This document shows, one piece after another, positions 7,867-16,919 of a stretch of DNA of 64,000 nt. Below the pieces are notes generated by a model that was not told the DNA's origin, did not search any database, and was given only the letters and a program-made list of their open reading frames with translations. The stretch is from NCBI GenBank assembly GCA_015058015.1, contig SVDM01000001.1, positions 186,001-250,000 of the forward strand. The letters run 5' to 3'. Within the stretch, counting starts at the first letter, position 1. Every line of letters begins with the position of its first letter. The DNA is from Lachnospiraceae bacterium. GTDB lineage: Bacteria; Bacillota; Clostridia; Lachnospirales; Lachnospiraceae. The translations under genes and the position numbers were made by a program.

Positions 7867-8736
7867 ATGAGAAAGAAAAACTGTTTTAAGAAACTTGGTG
7901 CTGTAATAATGGCGGTAGCCATGACTGCAATGATGATTCCGGGGGTTGTAAGTGCTAAGCTCGCGGAGCCTATTGAATCAATTACACTAAATGTTGCGGC
8001 ACCTGAGGTGGGCAAACCAATACCTACGCTGGCTCCTATAGAAGATATCCCTAATCATTATTCTGCTGTTTTTAGTGGAACCGAGACTGCATCTCAGGGA
8101 AATATTGTATTGGGATGGGTCCAAAATAAGGAGGCAGCAACAGGAACATTCGAAGCCGGCAAGGAATATACTTGTATGTTTATGATTAATGCGTTATCTG
8201 AATATCAAATCACAGAGAATACAAAAATAACTATTGCGGGTAAAGAAGCAGAATTAGTTGATTCTCGCAATGATACTCAGTTTAACGTAACGTATTTGTT
8301 CTATGGCGTTAATTTCAAACTTGAGGGCGAAAAATCTGAAACAAAGATTGTTGACGGTGATGGCAATGAAACCATTTCTTCATCCTCTGATAAAGACCTT
8401 GTATTAAAATGCGAAAAAGATTTACCGGATGAGGGATTTAAATTCTACTTTGGCGGAAAAGAATTAACTTCTAATGAATGCAAGGTTGAGAAGGGTTCTA
8501 CCATTGTTACGGTTTATGCATCTTATCTTGATACATTACCCGGTGGTGATTATGAAGTAACATTCTCATACCCTGATGGCAATATAACTAATACAGTCAC
8601 ATTGACTAAAGCTGCTGCCGAGAAGAAGGCTCCCCAGACCGGAGAATTCTCATCCATGGCAACAACTCTTCTTCTAATAAGTATTCTAGGTCTTGTTGGA
8701 CTTGGCTTCTATGCAAAGAAGAAAGAATTTTTCTAA
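7867..8736 (+). CDS. Sortase-anchored surface protein, paralogue 1
   Basis: 289 residues. A signal peptide covers residues 1-30 (basic start, hydrophobic core, cut after VVSA). The C terminus is a cell-wall sorting signal: APQTGE, a hydrophobic span of about 20 residues, then a charged KKKEFF tail. The sorting motif is a variant of LPXTG. The middle is a secreted region with no domain I recognise; residues around 70-125 (EAGKEYTCMFMINALSE) resemble the next gene's EGGKEYKLYFLLNNLSE. GGGGGAG is the ribosome site. It is monocistronic, with its own terminator. Function unknown; an adhesive or cell-surface binding role is only inference. Confidence 0.8.
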   Translation: MRKKNCFKKLGAVIMAVAMTAMMIPGVVSAKLAEPIESITLNVAAPEVGKPIPTLAPIEDIPNHYSAVFSGTETASQGNIVLGWVQNKEAATGTFEAGKEYTCMFMINALSEYQITENTKITIAGKEAELVDSRNDTQFNVTYLFYGVNFKLEGEKSETKIVDGDGNETISSSSDKDLVLKCEKDLPDEGFKFYFGGKELTSNECKVEKGSTIVTVYASYLDTLPGGDYEVTFSYPDGNITNTVTLTKAAAEKKAPQTGEFSSMATTLLLISILGLVGLGFYAKKKEFF

Positions 8737-8761
8737 GATATAACATAATATGATTTTTATG

Positions 8762-8789
8762 CAGAGAGAGGTTATGCCTCTCTCTGTTT
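8762..8789 (+). terminator. Terminator after surface protein 1
   Basis: CAGAGAGAGG pairs with CCTCTCTCTG around TTATG, then Ts. Nearly identical to the terminator at 10084-10112. Confidence 0.88.
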
Positions 8790-8839
8790 AATTATCCCAT
8801 AAAATACCCGGAATAAGTGAATAGGGAAAGGAACAATTG

Positions 8840-8868
8840 TTGACTGAAAATACGCTTTAAACTATAAT
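8840..8868 (+). promoter_or_regulatory. Promoter of surface protein 2
   Basis: TTGACT (8840-8845), 17-bp spacer, TATAAT (8863-8868). Unlike the promoter of paralogue 1, the spacer holds no dinucleotide run. Confidence 0.75.
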
Positions 8869-8955
8869 AGTATTATGATTTCTTCGGAATTTATGATTAA
8901 TATCTAACAATTATAGCCGGAGATTTTTAATTCAATGAATGGGGGGATATTCTAT

Positions 8956-10053
8956 ATGAGAAGAAATATCTTTAAAAGAATGGGAGCAGTAGCGATGGCG
9001 GTTGCCATGACGGTAATGATGGTACCGGGAATTGTAAGCGCAGAGAATACAACTTACGAAACAAGTGAAGGAGATCATGCTCTTATCGAGAAAATCAATA
9101 TAACGGTTAATAAGCCTGTTGCAGGAGAAAAAATTGTAACCCCGGATAATATTGAAGTCTCCAACAAATTTTATATATCTTTTACCGGAGATGCAAAAGT
9201 TCCGGGCTCTCAAGGAGATTTTGGTGCCCTTGGCTGGAGGAATACTGAGAACGAAAAGGTTACAGGGAATTTTGAGGGTGGTAAAGAATATAAATTATAC
9301 TTTTTGTTAAATAATCTTTCCGAAGCAAAAATAGAATACGCAGAGACATATGTTTATGTTAATGGAATAAAGGCACAAACTGTTGATGGTTCAGCGGATT
9401 CTGCCAACCCAAAATATATTCTGTATAACATAGGATGGACCTTGGGAGATGGAGACAGTACAGAACCTTATGAGTCGAACGTCAGCGAAGAAGCATTTAT
9501 TGATGAGGGCATGTCAAGAGCATTTTTAGACAGTGAGCGGCCTGCCCAGTTAAATGTAACAACTGGTGGTACTACTGAGATAGGCAGGGTATTATTCGAT
9601 CTTGATGCAACCAAGGCAATCTTTGGAAATGGCGGAGACATTAAATTTACCATGAAAGTAAATTCTGAGCCTACAGGTGATATGTCCGGTTACGACATTG
9701 TGGTGGATTTATCTATGACAAAGAATAATGAGAACCTGTTTACCGAAGGAAATGGTACTGCAACAATTACTGTTCCTTACGAAAAGGAAGTTCCGGAGGG
9801 AAAGACGGTTAAGGTATTCTATATCACAGACAGCGGCAAGGAAGCCATTGATGCCACATACGATAAAGATGCCAAGACAGTATCTTTTACGGTTACACAT
9901 TTTTCAACATATGCAATCCAACAGGTAGCTACAGAATCGGAGAGTCCCAAGACCGGACAGACAACTAATATGGCACTTGTGTTGTTTGGAATGAGCATCA
10001 TGGGCCTTGCAGGAGCAGGATTTTATGCTAAGAAGAAAGAATTCTTCAAATAA
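8956..10053 (+). CDS. Sortase-anchored surface protein, paralogue 2
   Basis: 365 residues from ATG 8956, chosen because a GGGGGG site lies eight bases upstream; an ATG at 8935 lacks one. The signal peptide (1-29) is nearly the same as in paralogue 1. The C terminus carries SPKTGQ, a hydrophobic span and KKKEFFK. It is about 75 residues longer than paralogue 1, with an added module before the anchor (VKVFYITDSGKEAID...VTHFSTYAIQ) of a kind often found near the anchors of clostridial wall proteins. The shared ends and terminator point to a tandem duplication followed by divergence. Specific function unknown. Confidence 0.8.
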   Translation: MRRNIFKRMGAVAMAVAMTVMMVPGIVSAENTTYETSEGDHALIEKINITVNKPVAGEKIVTPDNIEVSNKFYISFTGDAKVPGSQGDFGALGWRNTENEKVTGNFEGGKEYKLYFLLNNLSEAKIEYAETYVYVNGIKAQTVDGSADSANPKYILYNIGWTLGDGDSTEPYESNVSEEAFIDEGMSRAFLDSERPAQLNVTTGGTTEIGRVLFDLDATKAIFGNGGDIKFTMKVNSEPTGDMSGYDIVVDLSMTKNNENLFTEGNGTATITVPYEKEVPEGKTVKVFYITDSGKEAIDATYDKDAKTVSFTVTHFSTYAIQQVATESESPKTGQTTNMALVLFGMSIMGLAGAGFYAKKKEFFK

Positions 10054-10083
10054 GCAATAATACATTTGAATATTATACTATAG

Positions 10084-10113
10084 CAGAGAGAGGATATACC
10101 TCTCTCTGTTTTA
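10084..10113 (+). terminator. Terminator after surface protein 2
   Basis: CAGAGAGAGG pairs with CCTCTCTCTG around a short loop, followed by TTTT. It is a copy of the terminator at 8762-8789. Confidence 0.88.
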
Positions 10114-10115
10114 AG

Positions 10116-10145
10116 TTGACAAAGCCGTACGGCGTTGTACATAAT
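10116..10145 (+). promoter_or_regulatory. Promoter of the hipB-like/hipA-like unit
   Basis: TTGACA (10116-10121) and CATAAT (10140-10145) at an 18-bp spacer. A GCCGTACGGC palindrome sits inside the spacer. Confidence 0.6.
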
Positions 10146-10212
10146 ATATTCAACGGAATTTAGCCGAACGGCTAAATAATGGTAGCAGTTTAACTAATAA
10201 AGCCGAACGGCT
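10124..10212 (+). promoter_or_regulatory. Three operator palindromes upstream of hipB
   Basis: GCCGTACGGC (10124-10133), TAGCCGAACGGCTA (10161-10174) and AGCCGAACGGCT (10201-10212) share the half site GCCG/CGGC. They lie in the promoter and in the leader directly before the antitoxin start. HipB-family proteins bind such sites to repress their own operon, so autoregulation is likely. Confidence 0.72.
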
Positions 10213-10228
10213 AAGAAAGTGTGCAATT

Positions 10229-10441
10229 ATGAAGATATACAGTGCTAAAGATTTTGGGGCAGAGATAAGACGTAGACGTAAAGCTCTTGGATATACCCAG
10301 AAAGCCCTATCGGAGTTTACGGGATATAGTATCAGTTTTATCTCTGATTTGGAGAACGGTAAAGCAACAATAGAATTTGAGAAGGCATTAAAACTGGCCA
10401 ATCTTCTTGGCCTTGATTTGGATGTAAGTGCGAGGGCGTAA
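10229..10441 (+). CDS. hipB: HipB-like helix-turn-helix antitoxin
   Basis: 70 residues forming a Cro/C1-type (Xre) helix-turn-helix: EIRRRRKALGYTQKALSEFTGYSISFISDLENGKA, with the recognition helix around residues 33-42. In HipBA modules this protein neutralises the HipA kinase and represses the operon. The three palindromes upstream and the overlapping hipA-like gene fit that role. Every part of the domain looks intact, unlike its partner. Confidence 0.82.
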   Translation: MKIYSAKDFGAEIRRRRKALGYTQKALSEFTGYSISFISDLENGKATIEFEKALKLANLLGLDLDVSARA

Positions 10442-10445
10442 AGAT

Positions 10446-11225
10446 TTGAGAGAATTAAAGGTTTTTATTGAGATAAAAGGACGGGAATTCCTTGTGGGTC
10501 ATATTGTGGGTGAAGATTATAAAGATGCTGTATTTCAATATGACATGGAGTATCTGAATAATAGTGATTCCAGGGCCATTTCGGTGGCATTTCCTTTGAG
10601 GGAAGAAGCATTTACTCCGGAAGAGACTAAGAACTTCTTCGAGGGATTACTTCCGGAAGGGTTCTCAAGACGTGCTGTTGCAGAATGGATTAAGACGGAT
10701 GAGAAGGATTACCTGACTATTTTGGGTGAGCTGGGTAAAGAATGTCTTGGAGCTTTAAAGGTAATCGAAGGAGATAATGAGGATGCTGCATCCTATGATA
10801 AAGTTTCATTGGAAGAATTACGACAACTGGCGGCTGAAGGTGCCACAAAGTCTACCAAGATTGGTAATACTGACAGTCATATAAAAAACTATTCGGTGCT
10901 TTATAACGAGACTCTGGATACACTACGCCTTGCTCCGGCTTACGATCTTGTTGCCACAAGAGTATATGGCACAACAGGGGAGATGTCTTTCTATTTCGGT
11001 GATGAGATTAATATCAACAATATAAACAGAGCCACCTTTGGTCAAGTGGCCAGAGAAGTGGGGCTTGCAGAGACATTTGTCTACAATATCTTTAATGGGG
11101 TCGCAGACAAGCTGGAAACTGCTTTTTCCACTGCTGTTGAAGAACTTGAAGATGTGGGATTCAAGGAGGCTTCAGAGATGAGAAAGAAAGTGTTAGAGAC
11201 AGGCGGATATACGTTTATTCACTGA
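10446..11225 (+). CDS. hipA: HipA-like kinase toxin with a large in-frame internal deletion
   Basis: About 259 residues from TTG 10446 (MRELKVFIEI after start decoding); a GTG at 10428 overlapping hipB is the alternative. HipA proteins are usually 400-440 residues. The N-terminal coupling domain (AISVAFPLREE, FFEGLLPEG, LGKECLGAL) is complete. The frame then jumps, near 10845-10860, from LAAEGATKST directly to IGNTDSHIKNYS. The catalytic loop Asp (GNTDSH) and the following YDL are kept, but the nucleotide-binding N-lobe of about 150 residues is gone. Kinase activity is therefore unlikely. The frame is otherwise open, so a shortened product may still bind HipB. It could equally be an early pseudogene. 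Confidence 0.75.
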   Translation: MRELKVFIEIKGREFLVGHIVGEDYKDAVFQYDMEYLNNSDSRAISVAFPLREEAFTPEETKNFFEGLLPEGFSRRAVAEWIKTDEKDYLTILGELGKECLGALKVIEGDNEDAASYDKVSLEELRQLAAEGATKSTKIGNTDSHIKNYSVLYNETLDTLRLAPAYDLVATRVYGTTGEMSFYFGDEININNINRATFGQVAREVGLAETFVYNIFNGVADKLETAFSTAVEELEDVGFKEASEMRKKVLETGGYTFIH

Positions 11226-11267
11226 TTTCTGATTCTTGGTAGTTATTGCAAAGCTGAATATCGCCCC

Positions 11268-11296
11268 TTGTTTTTTAAAAGTGCATGTGATAGAAT
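11268..11296 (+). promoter_or_regulatory. Promoter of the pheST T-box transcript
   Basis: TTGTTT (11268-11273), 17-bp spacer, TAGAAT (11291-11296) preceded by TGa, an extended -10. Confidence 0.62.
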
Positions 11297-11302
11297 GTGA
11301 AA

Positions 11303-11560
11303 AAGTTAAGAAATTTAATAAGTAAAGGCTATGAATATGCATAGTAGAGCAATAACTTCTTTCCAGAGAGAAGGGTCACCGGCTGAAAGCCCTTTAAGTT
11401 CAGGTATTGTTTGAAATTCACATGGGAGCTGCATTCTTGAACGAGATATCAATTAGAGAATGACGGGTAGTGCACGTAACGCATACATGAGAGCCCGATT
11501 TATTCGGGAATCAGGGTGGTACCGCGGATTAGACTTCGTCCCTATGGGATGAGGTTTTTT
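11303..11560 (+). promoter_or_regulatory. T-box riboswitch, phenylalanine-specific
   Basis: The T-box consensus AGGGTGGTACCGCG is at 11512-11525, followed by a terminator stem (TCGTCCC with GGGATGA, about 11537-11553) and seven Ts. Stem I spans roughly 11320-11435. The specifier codon is read as TTC at 11417-11419, a Phe codon followed by A, in GAAATTCACATGGGAG. Uncharged tRNA-Phe would stabilise the antiterminator and allow transcription of pheS and pheT. The pheS gene downstream agrees with the specifier. Confidence 0.92.
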
Positions 11561-11565
11561 TATTT

Positions 11566-11687
11566 GGCGCAACAGTTTACCAATATGGAACCGACGTGCT
11601 TGCACGGATGGTTACATATTAGGGAAACGCAAGATCATGGAGCACGAAGTGCGGAATGATATGGCAGGCGAAGACTGCCGTTGCGAC
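11566..11687. repeat. Branched palindromic element 1 (between T-box and pheS)
   Basis: An outer stem CGCAAC...GTTGCG encloses three hairpins: AATATG-AACC-CGTGC with its complement (11582-11620), ATCAT-GCAC with its complement (about 11634-11661), and GGCAG...CTGCC (about 11663-11679). The cloverleaf-like shape resembles elements 2-4, but the shared core sequence is not obvious here. It lies in the transcribed leader after the T-box terminator. Confidence 0.6.
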
Positions 11688-11710
11688 ATAGTTACAACAG
11701 GAGGAATATC

Positions 11711-12730
11711 ATGAAAGACAAATTACAAAAGATTAAAGACGATGCAGTGGCTGCTATTAAAGCGTCTGAAGGTCTGGGTGCCTTAAACGACGTAAGAGTT
11801 AACTTCCTGGGCAAAAAGGGTGTGTTAACTTCTGTTCTTAAGGGAATGAAGGACGTAGCACCGGAAGATCGTCCGGCTGTAGGTCAGATGGTTAACGAAG
11901 CGAGAGAAGCCATCGAGAACCTTATCGAAGACACTAAGAAGAAGATGGAGGCTGCAGAGTTAGAGAAACAGCTGGAAGACGAGGTTATTGACGTTACTCT
12001 TCCTGCCAAGAAGAGTATCTGCGGACACCGTCATCCCAATATAATAACACTTGAAGAAGTAGAGAACATCTTTATCGGAATGGGTTATGAGGTTGTTGAA
12101 GGACCTGAGGTTGAGTACGATTACTATAACTTTGAGGCTCTTAACATCCCGGCTAATCATCCGGCAAAAGATGAGCAGGATACATTCTATATTAACGACA
12201 AGATTGTGCTTAGAACTCAGACATCATCAGTTCAGGCACGTATCATGGAGCAGGGCAAGCTTCCCATTAGAATCTTATCCCCCGGTAGAGCTTTCCGTTC
12301 CGACGAAGTGGATGCAACCCATTCACCTTCCTTCCACCAGATAGAAGGACTTGTAATTGATAAGGGCATTACCTTCGCAGACCTTAAAGGAACCTTGGAG
12401 GAGTTCGCTAAGAAGCTTTACGGCGAGGATACAAAGGTTAAGTTCAGACCCCATCATTTCCCCTTCACAGAGCCAAGCGCCGAAGTAGACGTAACCTGCT
12501 TCAAATGTAAGGGCAAGGGTTGCCGCTTCTGCAAGAACTCCGGTTGGGTAGAAATCCTTGGCTGCGGAATGGTACACCCCAACGTACTTAGAATGTCAGG
12601 CATAGATCCCGAGGTATACCAGGGCTTCGCCTTCGGAGTAGGCCTCGAGCGTATCACCCTCTTCAAATACGAGATTGACGATATGCGCCTCCTTTATGAG
12701 AACGATACCAGATTCTTGAGACAATTCTAG
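11711..12730 (+). CDS. pheS: Phenylalanine-tRNA ligase alpha subunit
   Basis: 339 residues from ATG 11711, which has AGGAGG (11699-11704) at the right distance; the frame is open upstream to a TTG at 11681 but without such a site. It has the N-terminal coiled coil, then class II motifs: motif 2 around FRSDEVDATHSPSFHQIEGLV and motif 3 around AFGVGLERITLFKY. A Cys cluster CFKCKGKGCRFCKNSGW is present at about residues 259-275; such a metal-knuckle segment is known in some PheS proteins. With PheT it forms the alpha2-beta2 synthetase that charges tRNA-Phe. Controlled by the T-box. Confidence 0.96.
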   Translation: MKDKLQKIKDDAVAAIKASEGLGALNDVRVNFLGKKGVLTSVLKGMKDVAPEDRPAVGQMVNEAREAIENLIEDTKKKMEAAELEKQLEDEVIDVTLPAKKSICGHRHPNIITLEEVENIFIGMGYEVVEGPEVEYDYYNFEALNIPANHPAKDEQDTFYINDKIVLRTQTSSVQARIMEQGKLPIRILSPGRAFRSDEVDATHSPSFHQIEGLVIDKGITFADLKGTLEEFAKKLYGEDTKVKFRPHHFPFTEPSAEVDVTCFKCKGKGCRFCKNSGWVEILGCGMVHPNVLRMSGIDPEVYQGFAFGVGLERITLFKYEIDDMRLLYENDTRFLRQF

Positions 12731-12747
12731 AGAGCTAAAAGTAGATT

Positions 12748-12950
12748 TGCCGAGGAATAAATATATTGTTTTTCAGGGCATCCACAATATGTCGAATGTC
12801 TATCAGACTTCGACAGCATCTTGCAAAGCAAGTGCGTACAGTCAGAACTGCGAGGACTTTTTAGTCGTAAGGAATCTTCCCGCAAGCGGGCCCCTCCTTG
12901 CGACATTGAGCGAAAGCGTCCCTGAAAAATAATGATATTTATTCGAGGCA
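12748..12950. repeat. Branched palindromic element 2 (between pheS and pheT)
   Basis: 31-nt arms at 12748-12778 and 12920-12950 pair over nearly their full length (TGCC...AATAAATAT...TTTTTCAGGG against its inverse). Inside are hairpins at about 12790-12814 (TGTCGAATGTC/GACTTCGACA), 12816-12835 (CTTGC/GCAAG) and 12863-12904 (GTCGTAAGGA/TCCTTGCGAC around CCCGC/GCGGG). The inverse of 12908-12922 reads GGGACGCTTTCGCTC, a core shared with elements 3 and 4. It separates two genes whose products must be made in equal amounts. Confidence 0.75.
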
Positions 12951-12983
12951 GATAAAGATAGAAGATAGAAAGGAAATCGAATA

Positions 12984-15404
12984 ATGAATGCTTCACTTTC
13001 ATGGATAAAGCAATATGTTAAAGATTTAGATATAACGGCAGAAGAATATAAGGATTCCGTAACATTAACCGGTACAATGGTAGAAGGCTACGAAGACTTA
13101 GGCGCAGACCTTGAGAACATCGTAGTAGGCCGCATCGAGAAGATTGAACGCCACCCGGACGCTGACAAGCTTATCGTATGTCAGCTGAATATCGGTAAAC
13201 CGGAGACTTTACAGATAGTAACCGGTGCTCCCAATCTTAAAGAGGGAGACGTGGTACCCGTTGTATTAGACGGTGGAAAGGTTGCCTGCAACCACGACAG
13301 AGAAAGAGTAAAAGGCGGAGTAAAGATAAAGAAGGGTAAGCTTCGTGGAGTAGAGTCTTTCGGTATGATGTGCTCTATAGAAGAACTGGGTGCATCAAGG
13401 GATATGTATCCGGAAGCACCGGAAGACGGTGTATATGTATTCCAAAGAGAGGTACCCCTTGGAAGCGATGCTGCAGAGGCTTTAGGACTTCGAGATGTAA
13501 TCTTTGAGCATGAGATTACTTCTAACAGAGTAGACTGCTACGGTGTGGTAGGAATCGCAAGAGAGGCTGCCGCTACCTTCAATAAGGAGTTTGTATATCC
13601 TCCGGTAGAGTGTAAAGGTAATGACGAGAAGGCTTCCGACTACATTAAGGTTACCACTGAAGATACCAAGCTTTGCAGAAGATATTGCGCAAGAGTAGTT
13701 AAGAATTTAAAGATTGAGCCTTCACCTGTTTGGATGCAGAGAAGACTTGCATCCCAGGGTATCAGACCCATCAACAATATCGTAGATATTACCAACTATA
13801 TAATGGCTGAATTCGGTCAGCCCATGCATGCATTTGACCTTGCAACTGTTGCAGGAAGTCAGATCATTGTTAAGCGTGCAAAAGACGGTGACAAGTTTAC
13901 TACCTTAGACGGACAGGAGAGAAACTTAGACAGTGACGTACTTATGATATGCGATGGTGAAAAGCCCATCGGTATCGCAGGAATCATGGGTGGAGAGAAC
14001 TCCATGATTACAGAGGATGCCAAGACCCTTCTCTTTGAGGCAGCATGCTTCGACGGAACCAATATCAGACTTTCAAGCAAGAGAATAGGTCTTCGTACAG
14101 ATGCATCTGCCAAGTTCGAAAAAGGACTTGACCCCAACCTTACTCTTGAAGCTTTAAACAGCGCATGTCAGTTAATTGAATACTTAGGCGCAGGAGAAGT
14201 TGTGGGAGGCGTTGTTGACGTATACAATGACAAGGCAGAAGAATCAAGAGTTAAGCTTGACCCGGATAAGATTAACGGACTACTTGGCACTGACATTTCC
14301 AAGGAAGATATGATTGCATATATGAAGAGGGTAGATCTTACCTTCGACGAGAAGACAGGAGAGATTGTAGCTCCTTCCTGGAGACAGGATATCCATGAGA
14401 GCGCTGACCTTGCAGAGGAAGTTGCAAGATTCTACGGCTATGACAAGATTCCCACCACACTTCCTAAGGGAGAGGCTACCATGGGTGGTATCTCATTTAA
14501 GATGAAGGTGGAGAAGACTGCAAGAGATGTGGCAGAGTACTGCGGATTCTCACAGGGAATGACTTACTCCTTTGAGAGCCCCAAGGTATTTGATAAGCTT
14601 CTCATTCCTGCAGATTCTAAGCTTAGGGAAGTGGTTCCCATTCAAAATCCCTTAGGTGAGGATTACAGTATCATGAGAACCCTGCCCTTGCATGGAATAC
14701 TTACATCTCTGTCCAATAATTACAACAGACGTAATAAGGACGTTAAGCTCTACGAGCTGGCTAACGTATATATTCCAAAGGCTCTTCCCGTTATGGAACT
14801 GCCTGATGAGAGAATGCAGTTTACCTTAGGTATGTATGGCGAGGGAGACTTCTTTACCATGAAGGGTGTTATTGAGGAATTCCTTGAGAAGGTTGGTCTT
14901 GTTGATAAGATTGGATACAATCCCGAGACAGAGAAGCCTTTCTTGCATCCGGGACGAAAAGCAGACATTATATACAAGGGCAAAGTAATCGGATACTTGG
15001 GAGAGGTTCATCCTCTTGTATGTAAGAATTACGAAATCGGCGAGAAGGCTTATATCGGTGTTGTTGATATGCCGGCTATTATGGATTATGTCAACTACAC
15101 AAGAAGATATGAGGGAATCCCCAAATTCCCGGCTGTAACAAGAGATATCTCTATGATGATTCCCAAGAGTGTTATGGTTGGAGCTATCGAGGAAGTAATT
15201 GAGAAGAAGGGTGGAGCCCATATGGAAAGCTACGCACTCTTTGACATCTACGAAGGAAGCCAGATTAAGGAAGGCTTCAAGTCTGTAGCTTACACCATTA
15301 CCTTCAGAGGCAAGGATAAGACTCTTGAAGAGGCAGAGATTACAAAGCCTATGGAGAAGATTGTAGCAGCTTTAGAAGGATTGGGCGCTGAACTTAGAAA
15401 GTAG
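12984..15404 (+). CDS. pheT: Phenylalanine-tRNA ligase beta subunit
   Basis: 806 residues, the standard length. Domains in order: N-terminal tRNA-binding EMAP-like fold ([21 protein letters not shown], about 47-67), B3/B4 editing region ([34 protein letters not shown]), B5, the catalytic-like core and a C-terminal anticodon-binding FDX-ACB domain ([16 protein letters not shown]). It edits mischarged Tyr-tRNA-Phe and forms the enzyme with PheS. AAAGGAAA precedes the ATG. It is separated from pheS by a 253-base gap holding palindromic element 2. Confidence 0.96.
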   Translation: MNASLSWIKQYVKDLDITAEEYKDSVTLTGTMVEGYEDLGADLENIVVGRIEKIERHPDADKLIVCQLNIGKPETLQIVTGAPNLKEGDVVPVVLDGGKVACNHDRERVKGGVKIKKGKLRGVESFGMMCSIEELGASRDMYPEAPEDGVYVFQREVPLGSDAAEALGLRDVIFEHEITSNRVDCYGVVGIAREAAATFNKEFVYPPVECKGNDEKASDYIKVTTEDTKLCRRYCARVVKNLKIEPSPVWMQRRLASQGIRPINNIVDITNYIMAEFGQPMHAFDLATVAGSQIIVKRAKDGDKFTTLDGQERNLDSDVLMICDGEKPIGIAGIMGGENSMITEDAKTLLFEAACFDGTNIRLSSKRIGLRTDASAKFEKGLDPNLTLEALNSACQLIEYLGAGEVVGGVVDVYNDKAEESRVKLDPDKINGLLGTDISKEDMIAYMKRVDLTFDEKTGEIVAPSWRQDIHESADLAEEVARFYGYDKIPTTLPKGEATMGGISFKMKVEKTARDVAEYCGFSQGMTYSFESPKVFDKLLIPADSKLREVVPIQNPLGEDYSIMRTLPLHGILTSLSNNYNRRNKDVKLYELANVYIPKALPVMELPDERMQFTLGMYGEGDFFTMKGVIEEFLEKVGLVDKIGYNPETEKPFLHPGRKADIIYKGKVIGYLGEVHPLVCKNYEIGEKAYIGVVDMPAIMDYVNYTRRYEGIPKFPAVTRDISMMIPKSVMVGAIEEVIEKKGGAHMESYALFDIYEGSQIKEGFKSVAYTITFRGKDKTLEEAEITKPMEKIVAALEGLGAELRK

Positions 15405-15412
15405 GATTATTG

Positions 15413-16480
15413 TTGAATTTACATGATTTTTATTATGATTTGCCGGAAGAGCTTATAGCACAGGACCCCTTGGAGGATCGTTCTTCCTCAAGGCTTATGG
15501 TTCTTGACCGCCATAAGAAGACTACGGAACATAAGATATTTAAAGATATAATAGACTATCTTAAGGAGGGAGATTGCCTGGTACTTAATAATACCAAGGT
15601 AATTCCTGCCAGACTTTTCGGAAGTAAGGCCGGAATGACCAGCGAGATAGAGGTGCTACTCCTTAAGAGGGTGGATAGAGAAGAGCTTGGAATAGAGGAA
15701 GAAGAATCTACCGGCAACTCTCTTTACTGGGAATGCCTGGTTCGCCCCGGCAAGAAGGCAAGACCGGGAGCAATTATTGAATTCGGAGACGGGCTGTTAA
15801 AGGGAGAAGTCCTAGATATCGGCGAGGATGGTAACAGGCACATTAAGTTTACCTTCGACGGTATCTTTGAAGAGATTCTTGATAAGTTGGGACAGATGCC
15901 CCTTCCCCCCTATATTAAGCACAAGCTTAAGGACAAGAACAGATACCAGACGGTTTACGCCAAATATGACGGTTCTGCGGCTGCACCTACGGCAGGATTG
16001 CATTTTACTCCGGAATTGTTAAAAGAGATAGAGAATAAAGGCGTTAAACTGGCCTATGTTACTTTGCATGTGGGGCTTGGAACATTCAGACCCGTTAAGG
16101 TTGAGAATATCCTGGAACACCATATGCACTCCGAGTATTTTGAGATTACAGAGGAGACTGCAGCTGTTATTAATGAGACCAAAGAAGCCGGAGGAAGGAT
16201 AATATGCGTTGGAACCACCAGCTGTCGTACCATTGAGTCGGCGGCTGATGAAAGCGGCCACATTAAGGCCGGTTCAGGCTGGACGGATATCTTTATATAT
16301 CCCGGATATAAGTTTAAAGTACTTGATTGTCTTATTACCAACTTCCATTTGCCTGAGTCCACACTGCTTATGCTGGTATCGGCATTGGCAGGAAGAGACT
16401 TCATACTTGATGCATATAGTGAAGCGGTAAAAGAAAGGTACAGGTTCTTTTCCTTCGGAGATGTTATGTTTATAATGTAA
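15413..16480 (+). CDS. queA: tRNA preQ1(34) S-adenosylmethionine ribosyltransferase-isomerase
   Basis: About 355 residues; transfers and rearranges the ribose of S-adenosylmethionine to make epoxyqueuosine at position 34 of GUN tRNAs. Signatures seen: [21 protein letters not shown] at the start, [35 protein letters not shown] and TSCRTIESA. The start is a TTG; two adjacent TTG codons (15410, 15413) are possible and the second gives the usual N terminus. It follows pheT by a few bases, so it is probably in the same transcript. No tgt gene is in the window. Confidence 0.94.
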   Translation: MNLHDFYYDLPEELIAQDPLEDRSSSRLMVLDRHKKTTEHKIFKDIIDYLKEGDCLVLNNTKVIPARLFGSKAGMTSEIEVLLLKRVDREELGIEEEESTGNSLYWECLVRPGKKARPGAIIEFGDGLLKGEVLDIGEDGNRHIKFTFDGIFEEILDKLGQMPLPPYIKHKLKDKNRYQTVYAKYDGSAAAPTAGLHFTPELLKEIENKGVKLAYVTLHVGLGTFRPVKVENILEHHMHSEYFEITEETAAVINETKEAGGRIICVGTTSCRTIESAADESGHIKAGSGWTDIFIYPGYKFKVLDCLITNFHLPESTLLMLVSALAGRDFILDAYSEAVKERYRFFSFGDVMFIM

Positions 16481-16490
16481 GTTTTCCCTA

Positions 16491-16519
16491 TTGTATGAAT
16501 CCCCAAAGTATACTACAAT
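16491..16519 (+). promoter_or_regulatory. Candidate promoter for the PilZ-pyr unit
   Basis: TTGTAT (16491-16496), 17-bp spacer, TACAAT (16514-16519), located between queA and the PilZ gene. Confidence 0.42.
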
Positions 16520-16559
16520 GGTAATGAATTGGAAAGAACTATTTTGGAGGAGAAGGACA

Positions 16560-16898
16560 GTGGAAACAGAGAGAAGAAAAAGCAAGCGTCTGCCTTTGGA
16601 AGTATCCATTGAGTTGGAGAAGATTGAGATTGACGATATCATTACCGTCAAATACCTTACTGTTGATGTAATTGATCTTTCACGTTCTGGTATAGGATTT
16701 AAGACCAATCAGGAGTTAAAAGTAGGTTCATTCTTTGATACACGGCTTCAGATTTGGACTAGAGAAGTGTTGGACGCTATTATTGAGATAGTCAGGGTAT
16801 CCAAGGATGGAGATACTTACACCTATGGGTGCACCTTTGTCGGCATGACCGAGACAGATACACTTAAGATTGACATCTATCAGATGTTCAATGAATAA
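16560..16898 (+). CDS. PilZ domain protein
   Basis: 112 residues from GTG 16560, chosen because TTTTGGAGG sits nine bases upstream; an upstream in-frame TTG at 16491 overlaps the promoter-like sequence. It is essentially a single PilZ domain: the c-di-GMP-binding arginine segment ERRKSKR near the N terminus and the DLSRSGIGF motif (D/NxSxxG) at about residues 40-48. PilZ proteins act as c-di-GMP receptors. No cyclase, flagellar or cellulose gene lies nearby, so the output is unknown. It sits immediately ahead of pyrC. Confidence 0.85.
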   Translation: METERRKSKRLPLEVSIELEKIEIDDIITVKYLTVDVIDLSRSGIGFKTNQELKVGSFFDTRLQIWTREVLDAIIEIVRVSKDGDTYTYGCTFVGMTETDTLKIDIYQMFNE

Positions 16899-16919
16899 TT
16901 TTTACATCGAGGAAACCAT

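Noticed and set aside
12747-12932. A 61-codon frame inside the pheS-pheT gap and its antisense counterpart at 12727-13002
   Set aside because: Both are made up of the palindromic element; the translations are low in complexity and have no ribosome site or family.
16899-16919. PyrR attenuator or pyrimidine riboswitch ahead of pyrC
   Set aside because: Only about 20 bases separate pyrC from the PilZ gene and no terminator/antiterminator pair is present.
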